From Chitinophaga tropicalis (GTDB taxonomy: Bacteria > Bacteroidota > Bacteroidia > Chitinophagales > Chitinophagaceae), in the NCBI RefSeq assembly GCF_009758205.1, contig NZ_WRXN01000004.1:62001-126000 (forward strand): 64,000 nt of DNA, given 5' to 3'. The notes beneath the pieces are model-generated. The model made no database searches. It saw only the letters and a list, made by a program, of their open reading frames with translations, and was not told the DNA's origin. Numbering within the stretch: the stretch's first letter is position 1; every line of letters starts with the position of its first letter. The position numbers and the translations under genes are program-made. This document shows positions 55,713 through 64,000 of the stretch, piece after piece.

Positions 55713-58700
55713 CTACATTCCCAATTGTATTCCTAATATATAGTTGGCCATCATGGGATAGGCCTGTCCCTGGCCCGAAGCGATCTCCGGATCAACATCA
55801 AACCGACCTAATTTGCGGAACGTTGCCAGGTTATAGCCAGCAGCATATATCCGGGTATTTTTTATAAATGAGCTTTTCCGCATAAACTTTCCAGGTACCT
55901 GGTATCCCAATTCCACCGACTTAAGCCTCATATAGCTGGCATCTACAAACCAGAAGTCAGACACGGTTTGCCAGGATATGTTATTAATGTTGGTGTTACG
56001 GCCTATGCGTGGATAGGTAGCAGTCGCTGCCGTTTCAGGCGTCCATCGTTCCAGGTGCCAGGGACGCAGATTACTGTTGAAGGCATCGGCCCCTTCTGCA
56101 TTGATCTGAACAGCATATCCGAATGCCCCCTGTAACAGAGCACGCAGATATAGCCCCTTATAGTTCATGGTAAGATTGATGCCGTAGGTAGTTGTAGGCA
56201 GATTGGGTTTGGACAGATAAGTCATGTCAGCCGTAGTGATCACTCCATCACCATTCAGGTCAGCATACTTCAGATCACCAGGCTGTAATGTACTCCACAA
56301 TGGTTTGGCTATACCCTCTTTTATCTTACCGTTCACATCAAACTCTTCCGGTTGGTAAAATCTACGATTTACATATCCCAGCGTCGTCTGCCCGATCGCT
56401 CTTCCGGTCCTTGCCTGGTGAGGATAATCGGGCGCTTCACTGATATATATTATCCTGTTCTTGGCATACGATACGTTAGCGCCGATTGAAAAGTCAACCT
56501 CTCCAACCTGGTCCTGGTAAGTGAGTATTCCGTCAAAACCCCTGTTTTCTGTAATGCCGATATTCTTTGAAGGCAGGGTTTGCCCAATCAGGACTGGTAC
56601 ATCTCCCTGTGAAATCAACTGATCGTAACGATAGTTATAAAAGTAATCGGCGGTTAATGATAACTTACTCTTCCACAAGTTCAGATCAACACCAACATTG
56701 GTCTTTCGCTCCTTCTCCCAGGTTACATTAGGGTTTACCAATGCTCCTTCAGTAGCGCCGGCGCCAAAAGGACCTGTGGGTAAACTGTACTGAATTTCGG
56801 TACTGATAACGGTGGGGGCATTTACATCGCTGCCCACCAGGCCATAAGAACCTCTGACCTTGAGCAGGTCAACAAAGGGAAACAGGTCTTTAAAAAACTG
56901 CTCTCCGCTGATATTCCATCCAGCAGACAGTGCCGGGAACCAACCATACCGTTTAACGAACTTGTCTGATCCATTACGGGCTATATTAAACTCCAGCAGG
57001 TATTTCCTGTTAAAATCATATCCTATTCTACCGGTGAGCCCCCTGAAATTAGTGGGGATATTACCACCATCTGCATAACTGTTCTGGTTGAGCAGTGCCA
57101 GTCCATAGATATTATGTACACCAAAGCTCCGGCTGTAGTTAACTGATAGCTGGGTAATCAGCCGGTTATTGAAAGCCCCGCTACCTGTAGATAGTATATA
57201 AGCAGGCATTTTGTAATTACTTGCATTCCTGGGTGTATATGTATTGTTTTCGGGATTATAATAAAATACAGGCAGGGAACCAAGATCCCTTGTTAAATTC
57301 CTGTTTTCGTTAATATTGGTAGCATACGATACATTAAATTTTGCAGAAAGCCCGTTTGTGATAAAATCCAGCTTTTGATCGGCTCCTATTACGATGTTGA
57401 AGTTATTCTTAAAGTTGCGGATATAGCCACCATTAGCCAACCTGGTGATAGGGTTAGCATAGCCATTTCCCCACGTTTGATTGGCATATCCATAAGAACC
57501 GTCAGGATTGCGCAAAGGCATTACAAAAGGAGCGAATGCCCGGAAGGCCTGTAACTCCTTAAACAAACCTCCTGCATCCTGAACGCCACCGGGATTGTTC
57601 ACCGTTTCAAACCGGCCATTGATATCAAACCGTATTTTGAGTGTATTCGTTGGTGTTATATCGAGATTTGAACGAAAATTGAAACGCCGGTAATAGTAGT
57701 TATTGTTCACATCGTCGCCCGGCAGTGTCGGAGCGAATTGTTTCAGGATACCATTCTGGCTGTAATACCCCAGTGAGGTAAAGTACTTCACCAACCGGTT
57801 ACCTCCTGTAACATCAACATTGTAACGGCTCTGGAAAGTGGTCTTATTCAACAATACGCGCTGCCAGTTCACATTCGGATGTCCGTAAGGATCGGAGCCA
57901 TCCCTGAACTTACGCAAATCTTCTTCTGTCCAGGGCAATGCAGGAGTAATGGATTGGCCGTAGGCGTCATTCAGTGTGGCCTCGTTCATCAACAAGGCAG
58001 TCTGATAGGAGCCAAGATAGGTCGGCAACCTGATAATACGGTTCATACCATATTCTGCGGTCACATTTATCTGCGGTTTCCCCTCCGCCCCCCTGTTAGT
58101 AGTCACCACTAATACACCATTGGCTCCCCTGATACCATAAACGGCTGTGGTGGCTGCATCTTTCAGAATGGTCACACTTGCTATCTCATTTACATTTATC
58201 TGGGCCAGCTGCTCATAGGTATATTCGATGTCATCCACAATGATCAGCGGTCTGTTGTCATTACTCAGCGAGTTCACCCCACGGATGAAAAACTCTGCTG
58301 CATCAGATCCCGGCTGTCCACTCCTTTGCTGGGAGAAAAAACCGGGTAACCTTCCTACCAGCGTATTCTGGATGCTGGAAGTGGGTATAGATTTTACCTC
58401 TGCCGCTTTGACTGTACTTACAGCTCCCGTATTAGTGATCCTGTTCTGGCGGCCGTAGGCTACCACGAGGACTTCTCCCAGATCCTTCGCTTCTTCAGAA
58501 AGTGTGATAACCTGTCCGTTCACAGGCGCTACTGTATTGGGAAGATAACCTACAGCAGTAATAACAAGCTTTGCGTTGGGGGTAGATAACCTAAGTTGAA
58601 AATAGCCATATTCGTCCGTCGCAATCCCATTCCTGGAGTTTCCCATCTCACTGACTGAGGCTCCGGCTACCGGTTCTTTCTTATTATTAAGCACTCTCGC

Positions 58701-58772
58701 TTTTATGAGCTGTTGGGCGATAACTCCCACAGGCAGAAGAATAAGGAACAAAAGCAAGGATATTCTTCTCAT
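55713..58772 (-). CDS. SusC/RagA TonB-dependent transporter (second pair, right locus)
   Basis: The protein has 1019 residues from the ATG at 58772; the frame opens at 58796 (MNDIKMIFMRRIS), and the start I use gives the cleanest signal peptide (MRRISLLLFLILLPVGVIAQ). It has the N-terminal carboxypeptidase-like domain (IKARVLNNKKEPVAGASV), a TonB-box/plug region (EVLVVAYGRQNRITNTGAV; LIIVDDIEYTYEQLAQI; VTILKDAATTAVYGIRGANGV) and the barrel ending YILGIQLGM. It sits directly after the preceding SusD stop (58797) and is followed 9 nt later by its own SusD. It imports glycan fragments across the outer membrane. Confidence 0.95.
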   Translation of the reverse strand: MRRISLLLFLILLPVGVIAQQLIKARVLNNKKEPVAGASVSEMGNSRNGIATDEYGYFQLRLSTPNAKLVITAVGYLPNTVAPVNGQVITLSEEAKDLGEVLVVAYGRQNRITNTGAVSTVKAAEVKSIPTSSIQNTLVGRLPGFFSQQRSGQPGSDAAEFFIRGVNSLSNDNRPLIIVDDIEYTYEQLAQINVNEIASVTILKDAATTAVYGIRGANGVLVVTTNRGAEGKPQINVTAEYGMNRIIRLPTYLGSYQTALLMNEATLNDAYGQSITPALPWTEEDLRKFRDGSDPYGHPNVNWQRVLLNKTTFQSRYNVDVTGGNRLVKYFTSLGYYSQNGILKQFAPTLPGDDVNNNYYYRRFNFRSNLDITPTNTLKIRFDINGRFETVNNPGGVQDAGGLFKELQAFRAFAPFVMPLRNPDGSYGYANQTWGNGYANPITRLANGGYIRNFKNNFNIVIGADQKLDFITNGLSAKFNVSYATNINENRNLTRDLGSLPVFYYNPENNTYTPRNASNYKMPAYILSTGSGAFNNRLITQLSVNYSRSFGVHNIYGLALLNQNSYADGGNIPTNFRGLTGRIGYDFNRKYLLEFNIARNGSDKFVKRYGWFPALSAGWNISGEQFFKDLFPFVDLLKVRGSYGLVGSDVNAPTVISTEIQYSLPTGPFGAGATEGALVNPNVTWEKERKTNVGVDLNLWKSKLSLTADYFYNYRYDQLISQGDVPVLIGQTLPSKNIGITENRGFDGILTYQDQVGEVDFSIGANVSYAKNRIIYISEAPDYPHQARTGRAIGQTTLGYVNRRFYQPEEFDVNGKIKEGIAKPLWSTLQPGDLKYADLNGDGVITTADMTYLSKPNLPTTTYGINLTMNYKGLYLRALLQGAFGYAVQINAEGADAFNSNLRPWHLERWTPETAATATYPRIGRNTNINNISWQTVSDFWFVDASYMRLKSVELGYQVPGKFMRKSSFIKNTRIYAAGYNLATFRKLGRFDVDPEIASGQGQAYPMMANYILGIQLGM

Positions 58773-58796
58773 AAATATCATTTTAATGTCATTCAA

Positions 58797-60545
58797 TTAG
58801 TAATTAGGGTTCTGCTGCATGGATGAGTTTACCAATATCTCCTTGTTGTCTACAGGGTAGAGATACATAGAAGCCTCATTGAAATAAGGAGAGGCAACAG
58901 TCTTCCTGGAGTAACTGAGTGATCCGTCAGTATTCTTTATAATGGACACTCCATGTAATGGCACTCCATATACCTGTTTGGCAATCTTCCAACGCCGGAT
59001 ATCGAAATACCGTTGTTCCTCAAAGGCGAATTCCACCCGTCGTTCATTCCTGATCACCTCGCGCATTGCATCTTTTGACAGACCGGCAGGCAAGGTAAAA
59101 GGAGAGAGACCGGCTCTCTTTCTGACTGCTTCTACTGCACTGTATACAGAAGCATCAGGTCCTCCGTATTCATTCTGTGCCTCAGCGTACATAAGTAATA
59201 TGTCGGCGTAACGAATAAGACAGAACGTAGAAGTAACTGATGGATGGAACATTACAGTGGTAAAACCTGCATTACTGGCATCATTGGCCAGACCTTTTTT
59301 CAGGTAATATCCTGTCTGTGTTTGTATACCGTTGGCAACTGCTGCTGAATTGGGTTTATCCCGTCCCCCTTCAAATATTTCTACTTTCCGTTTCAACCAG
59401 GTAGCGCCATCATAAAAAACAGTCTGATCCAACCGGGGATCGCGATTGTTGTAAGGCTTTGCGGGATCGTAACCGGATGTCGGATCGGTAATAGGCAAGC
59501 CGTTCTTCATGGGGAAGGCATCCACCAGTTCCTGTGTAGGGCTCACCTGCCCCTCACAGGCCCGGTTATTAATACTGTTATAACCTACAGGACTCATCCT
59601 GTAGCCCCATTCAGATTGATAGCTGGCTCCGTACCGCGTAAATATAAATTCCTTATTTACCCTTGTATAATTAAGCAGGTAACGGTTATTTTCCAGTGCA
59701 AACAGGTTCAGGTCCATTACTTCCCTGGCAGCATCTGCAGCAGCTTTCCAGCGTTCCGTGTTTCCTTCCGCATATCCTGTATAATCAAGCGCTGGTGTTG
59801 AGGATGGATTGAACAATGGGCTTGCCGCCAACAGCAGGACTTTGGCTTTGATAGCCAGTGCGATACTTTTACGGATCCTGCCTGCTCCCCCATCAGAACC
59901 TTCTCCATTTCCATTGCCGCTGCCGCGATTAGCCAGCGTTTCATCGGGGCGCAGGCTGTCCCTCACGGCATCCAGTTCATTCACCACATATTGTACACAA
60001 CTTTCAAAGCTGCTTCGGCGCTGACTAAAAAGAGCCGGATCGTCAGCTTCGAATACCTGATTATCCAACAAGGGTATACCTCCATAACGTTTCATCAGAT
60101 CATAATAAAAGTATGCCCTCATCACCCGCACTTCCGCTCCCAGCCATTTGGGTAAGAGGGAATCAATCCAGGGCACTCTACGATAGTTTTTCAGGAAAAT
60201 ATTTACTCTCCTGATAGCAGAATAAGCGCTACCCCAGTTATTATCGAAAGTATTCAGGGGATCATAGCCACTGTTGATCATATTCCAGGTAGCGTTGCCG
60301 GGATTGCTGGGAACTGCGTCATCTGACGCACATTCCAGGGGTAAGCCATTTATCCTCGACCAGCCAGTAGGCAATTGGGAGTATATTTTATGTACCCATT
60401 GCTGTGCGAAATTGCCCGTTACATCTGTCTCATCCCATATATATTGTTCTGAGACGAAATTCAGTGGACGATCTTCGAAACTCTTTCTGCACGATATCAC
60501 AGCTACCAACAGCAGCAGGCAGGCCCATGCTTTTCGTTTTATCAT
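58797..60545 (-). CDS. SusD/RagB outer-membrane lipoprotein (first pair, right locus)
   Basis: The protein has 582 residues from the ATG at 60545 (MIKRKAWACLLLLVAVISCRK, Cys19). The frame runs back to 60605, but that start adds a non-signal sequence. It has the SusD body (GAEVRVMRAYFYYDLMKRYGGIPLLD), a SusD C-terminal part (LIRYADILLMYAEAQNEYG), and the hallmark VIRNERRVEFAFEEQRYFDIRRWK. A Gly/Asn-rich loop (RGSGNGNGEGSDGGAG, about 225-240) interrupts the usual TPR region. It is 110 nt after the SusC at 60656 and directly before the next SusC gene. Confidence 0.96.
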   Translation of the reverse strand: MIKRKAWACLLLLVAVISCRKSFEDRPLNFVSEQYIWDETDVTGNFAQQWVHKIYSQLPTGWSRINGLPLECASDDAVPSNPGNATWNMINSGYDPLNTFDNNWGSAYSAIRRVNIFLKNYRRVPWIDSLLPKWLGAEVRVMRAYFYYDLMKRYGGIPLLDNQVFEADDPALFSQRRSSFESCVQYVVNELDAVRDSLRPDETLANRGSGNGNGEGSDGGAGRIRKSIALAIKAKVLLLAASPLFNPSSTPALDYTGYAEGNTERWKAAADAAREVMDLNLFALENNRYLLNYTRVNKEFIFTRYGASYQSEWGYRMSPVGYNSINNRACEGQVSPTQELVDAFPMKNGLPITDPTSGYDPAKPYNNRDPRLDQTVFYDGATWLKRKVEIFEGGRDKPNSAAVANGIQTQTGYYLKKGLANDASNAGFTTVMFHPSVTSTFCLIRYADILLMYAEAQNEYGGPDASVYSAVEAVRKRAGLSPFTLPAGLSKDAMREVIRNERRVEFAFEEQRYFDIRRWKIAKQVYGVPLHGVSIIKNTDGSLSYSRKTVASPYFNEASMYLYPVDNKEILVNSSMQQNPNY

Positions 60546-60655
60546 AACGTTTATTATTTTTTTGATCACGTACTGTAGAAGAATATTAGTTTGAACCTTT
60601 TCCAAGAATAGTCTGGCTGTCTAAAGGAGGTTTAATAAAAGTACTATCCGTACTG

Positions 60656-63600
60656 TCAGAATTTTGCATTGACGCCAAAATTCACAACCCTCATAATAGG
60701 GTATGCGCCACCCCATGCCTCAGGATCTACATCATCCCTGATACGGAACAGTTCTGACCAGGTAAGCAGGTTAAGTCCATTAGCAAAGAAGCGTATGGAA
60801 GGGAAGCCAATTTTCCGGGTAATAACAGGCGGGAATGAGTATCCTATCTCCGCACTTTTCAGCCGGATGAAGTCGGAACTGCGTATCCAGAAGGTGGAAG
60901 TTTGCTGGTTGTTTACATTGGAGCCGATCCATAGGCGTGGCTGAGTAGCCGCAGACGCTGTTTCAGGCGTCCAACGGTCCATATTATACTTGTAGGCATT
61001 GTTGAGCCCATTGTTGGCAAAACCGTAGAAAAAATCGCTTCCCAGGTAAGAAACCCTGTTAACGGAGCCCTGCACCAGCAGACTAAGATCAAAGCCTTTG
61101 TAACTGAAACCAGCAGTGGCACCGAAGTAGATCACCGGTTTGCCGTTTCCAATGGCTCCGTTATCATCATTATCAATTACACCATCCCCATTGCGGTCAA
61201 GATAGCGTATATCTCCCGGTCGCAGACTTGATCTCGGAGTTGATGCCAGTACAGCTGTATTGGGGTCATTGATCTCTTCGTAGTTCTGAAAAAGCCCTGT
61301 GGCAATGTAACCATACTGCAGCCCTACCTGTTTTCCAGTACCCATCTGGTAATCATAGGGTCTTGGCACTTCATCGTTGAAGATCACCTTTGACTGCACC
61401 AGAGAAAAATTACCGGAGAAGAAATAGTTAAAGTTCTTTACATGATCCTGCCAGGTGAGCGAAAGATCGGTGCCCCAATAATTGAACCGCTGCAGGTTTC
61501 TGACAGGGAAAGCAGTACCGAGCAATGCTGAGGTCCTGCCCGGTACACCTACCAGGTCAAAAAAGCGGTTCCTGAAATATTCGCCGGTAAACAACAACCT
61601 ACTGTTAAAGAGGCCGAGGTCCAGAGCGAGGTTCAATTTATACGCCTTCTCAGGCCCCAAGTCCGGATTTGCCAGCCCATTTTCACCGGTGCTCCTTACT
61701 ATACCGCCTCCCTGACCGAAATAATACGCATCATTGTTGTTGATGTTTGTGTTAGGGGTCCAATAGGTCTGGATATAGGTATAATATCCACTTTTGGCAA
61801 AGCCGGTAAGACCGTAAGAACCTCTTAGTTTAAGCCGGCTTATCCAACCAAGCGCCTGGATGAGTTTTTCATTATGAGCATTCCATGCAAGCCCCATGGC
61901 CCAGAAATCAGACCAACGTTCAGGCGGTGCAAAATAATTGAACCCGGCATGACTGCCAGCTGCTTCCAGCAGGTATCTATTGTCCCAGTTATAGGTAAAC
62001 CGGGCGGCAAAATCGGTATAGTTCTGCGGCAGATTACCAGTATTATATACAAGATTACTTTGCTGATCTGCCAGCACCAATATTCCCGCCTGATGTTTGC
62101 CGATCACCCGTTCATAACCTGCGGCAGCTTCCAGGTAGGTAACCCGGTAACGATCATTGGGTGTACCGGAAGTAGATTGCTCACTAAACTTGCCATACTG
62201 GGTATAACTATGCAGACCGGGGTCATACTGAAAAACGGCAAAATCCTTGGCCCTGGCAGTAGTATAGGTGGATGAATTATTGTAGGAGCCTTGTACCCGT
62301 ACATACAACCCGGGCACTACAAAATCAAGCAACTGTTTTAGTTGCAGGTCTACGGCCATATCCCGTCCATCCTGGTATTGATATCCGCGGTAAACAGCCT
62401 GGCCGTAAATACTCACGTTCTGACCATACTGGCTGGTGCCTCCCAGGGAGCCATCCGGATTCAGAACGGGATAAGCATTGGCCGGAGTATTTGCCAAAGC
62501 ACTGAAGATGGCCGATGTACCCCCGCCAGGCTGATTGATACGCTGCATACGTCCAAACAGGTTGAGCTGCATAAGGGTGGTCTTTGTTACATCTACTCCT
62601 ACATTTGATCGTACAATAAAACGGTCCAGCTGTACATTTGTGTTATATACATTAGTATCTGCAGTTTTCAGCAATCCACCCTCTTTCAGGTAGTCCACAT
62701 CAACGAAATAACGGAAGCCCCTCCCGCTGCCCTGCATATTAACATTATAACGGTTAAAAGAAGAATTCTTCCGAAGTACTGTCTTGTACCAGTCTACATT
62801 TGGATAGGTATAGGGATTGGTCCCTGTCTTATAGGCTTCTATTGCCTCAGCACTATAAAGGGGAGTTACAGTAGTACCAGGGGCAGCATCATTCTGCCTT
62901 GCCTCGTTGAACAATGTGGCATATTGCCAGGCCTGCAATGGTTTGGGTAAAGCAGTAGGTGTACTGATACCAGCATTGGCAGTAACAGAGATCCTCGGAG
63001 ATCCAATGTCCCCTTTCCTTGTAGTGATAGCAATAATACCATTAGAAGAGCGCTGGCCAAACATCACTGTTGAAAGGGCATCCTTCAGAACAGTGATGGA
63101 TTCAATCTGATCGGGATCTATAGAGGTATAACCACGTTCAACACCATCAATGAGCACTGTCTGCGCCGTTGAGCCCCGGATGTTAAAGCCTGCACCAGCA
63201 CCATCCAATCCGGGCATACCGTTGCTGAACGTAACCTGCAGGCCTGCGATCCTTCCAGGCAACGCCTGGAGAAGCTGAGCAGCAGGAGTAGTCATCAGTT
63301 GGCTATTTTTCACCCTGCCTATGGACTGAATGACCTGTTCTTCTCTTTGCGCACCGTGTAATACCTCTACCACCCTCTCACTATTTTCAAACAGGCTGTC
63401 TGCTACCGGCTTATCCTGGGGTAAGAAAAGGAACCTGGGAAAAAGCTGCACCTGCACTTCACGTCCATGTATAACTCTCTCGCATACATAAAAACCTGGT
63501 GCTGAAAACCTTAAACGATCACCAGCAGCAGCCATCAGAGAAAAACTGCCTACGTTATCTGTCTTCACCACGGGACCTCTTCCTAAGACCTTTACAGAGA

Positions 63601-63793
63601 CAGCAGGAAAAGGTTTACCTGTATTGTCCCTTACAACACCTTTTATCAAATTCACTTGTCCCCAAACCTGCAACAATGGTAACAAAATCAGCAGTAAGCT
63701 CGCTATCCCGGATTTGATATAGTCTGAGCCCTCTACCTTTAACGACAATAAATAGTTGGTTGAATGCTTCGCATTACAGGAAGTTTTTTTCAT
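60656..63793 (-). CDS. SusC/RagA TonB-dependent transporter (first pair, right locus)
   Basis: The protein has 1045 residues. The signal peptide is preceded by a rather long polar N-region (MKKTSCNAKHSTNYLLSLKV...IASLLLILLPLLQVWG). Then come the carboxypeptidase-like domain (IKGVVRDNTGKPFPAVSVKV), plug (VIQSIGRVKNSQLMTTPAAQLL; TVLIDGVERGYTSID; ITVLKDALSTVMFGQRSSNG) and the barrel ending VVNFGVNAKF. The plug lacks the usual VVVGYG stretch; instead it has EVLHGAQREEQVIQSIG. It is the first gene of the right Sus operon (63793 to 52600), with 207 nt of upstream sequence to the window edge. Confidence 0.95.
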   Translation of the reverse strand: MKKTSCNAKHSTNYLLSLKVEGSDYIKSGIASLLLILLPLLQVWGQVNLIKGVVRDNTGKPFPAVSVKVLGRGPVVKTDNVGSFSLMAAAGDRLRFSAPGFYVCERVIHGREVQVQLFPRFLFLPQDKPVADSLFENSERVVEVLHGAQREEQVIQSIGRVKNSQLMTTPAAQLLQALPGRIAGLQVTFSNGMPGLDGAGAGFNIRGSTAQTVLIDGVERGYTSIDPDQIESITVLKDALSTVMFGQRSSNGIIAITTRKGDIGSPRISVTANAGISTPTALPKPLQAWQYATLFNEARQNDAAPGTTVTPLYSAEAIEAYKTGTNPYTYPNVDWYKTVLRKNSSFNRYNVNMQGSGRGFRYFVDVDYLKEGGLLKTADTNVYNTNVQLDRFIVRSNVGVDVTKTTLMQLNLFGRMQRINQPGGGTSAIFSALANTPANAYPVLNPDGSLGGTSQYGQNVSIYGQAVYRGYQYQDGRDMAVDLQLKQLLDFVVPGLYVRVQGSYNNSSTYTTARAKDFAVFQYDPGLHSYTQYGKFSEQSTSGTPNDRYRVTYLEAAAGYERVIGKHQAGILVLADQQSNLVYNTGNLPQNYTDFAARFTYNWDNRYLLEAAGSHAGFNYFAPPERWSDFWAMGLAWNAHNEKLIQALGWISRLKLRGSYGLTGFAKSGYYTYIQTYWTPNTNINNNDAYYFGQGGGIVRSTGENGLANPDLGPEKAYKLNLALDLGLFNSRLLFTGEYFRNRFFDLVGVPGRTSALLGTAFPVRNLQRFNYWGTDLSLTWQDHVKNFNYFFSGNFSLVQSKVIFNDEVPRPYDYQMGTGKQVGLQYGYIATGLFQNYEEINDPNTAVLASTPRSSLRPGDIRYLDRNGDGVIDNDDNGAIGNGKPVIYFGATAGFSYKGFDLSLLVQGSVNRVSYLGSDFFYGFANNGLNNAYKYNMDRWTPETASAATQPRLWIGSNVNNQQTSTFWIRSSDFIRLKSAEIGYSFPPVITRKIGFPSIRFFANGLNLLTWSELFRIRDDVDPEAWGGAYPIMRVVNFGVNAKF

Positions 63794-63926
63794 AACGGGT
63801 ATTTATTCTTAGATAGATCTGGTCGTTAGCCGGGAATACATCATCCCTATTATATATGTCCTGCTCAATAGATCGAAGATTTTCGAAAAAGGGAAACTTC
63901 TCCTCATGGCAGCAATCCTGATTACA

Positions 63927-63944
63927 CCGGTTTTTGAAAACCGG
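63927..63944. promoter_or_regulatory. hairpin/inverted repeat upstream of the right Sus operon
   Basis: CCGGTTTT-TG-AAAACCGG (8-nt arms) lies 134 nt upstream of the first SusC start of the right operon. It may be an operator or a leader hairpin. The rest of 63794-64000 shows no convincing gene. Confidence 0.3.
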
Positions 63945-64000
63945 GCTCACAATATTGGTCATTAAAACAAGGTTACAGGATACACAGATTCTTAAAAAAG

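Noticed and set aside
63774..63962. A 62-codon minus-strand frame upstream of and overlapping the right operon's SusC start.
   Set aside because: It has no recognisable features and runs through the hairpin at 63927-63944; more likely leader sequence.

Overview
The window is a stretch of Bacteroidota chromosome, most likely from a Chitinophaga-like member of the Chitinophagaceae. The evidence is four SusC/SusD pairs, a hybrid two-component system, a type IX secretion (T9SS) tail, Bacteroidota-style promoters (TTG-N20-TAnnTTTG-like) and many HxlR/AraC/MarR regulators. No rRNA, tRNA, CRISPR array, transposase or integrase was seen.

Left part (1-16.3 kb): small, mostly unlinked accessory genes. 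They include the 3'-truncated (by the window edge) FtsX/MacB-type ABC permease, an SRPBCC protein, a WG-repeat protein facing a TPR/LuxR membrane regulator, a methyltransferase, a cupin, a MarR regulator, a DUF6055/DUF4859 secreted putative metalloprotease, a gutted alpha/beta-hydrolase, an AraC + DHA2 drug-efflux pair, an NTF2-like protein, an HxlR regulator, a Rossmann-fold protein and a RidA protein. Several convergent pairs are separated by clear stem-loops.

Middle (16.4-42.1 kb): a xylan-type utilisation locus. On the minus strand are two tandem SusC/SusD pairs followed by a DUF1735-type lipoprotein and a zinc alcohol dehydrogenase. This resembles the xusA-xusE layout known from xylan loci. 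Next come a GH43 enzyme preceded by a stand-alone AraC DNA-binding domain, a GH10 endo-xylanase, a 1359-residue hybrid two-component sensor/regulator, a second GH43, a CE1-like esterase and a GH98 enzyme with a carbohydrate-binding module and a T9SS tail. GH98 together with GH10, GH43, esterase and GH95 is the tool kit described for complex glucuronoarabinoxylans.

Right part (42.1-64 kb): a sugar-oxidation module (RhaM-family mutarotase, aldo/keto reductase, divergent AraC regulator). It is followed by two GH95 enzymes that both have Thr where fucosidases have a catalytic-pocket His, then a three-domain surface lipoprotein and two more tandem SusC/SusD pairs. Three decayed genes lie among these: a GH97 3' remnant, a GH2 5' remnant and a frameshifted T9SS protein. 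I infer that the two loci together take apart a decorated xylan. In this reading GH95 removes L-galactose (or L-fucose) caps, and the released sugar is oxidised by the aldo/keto reductase and possibly the zinc dehydrogenase.
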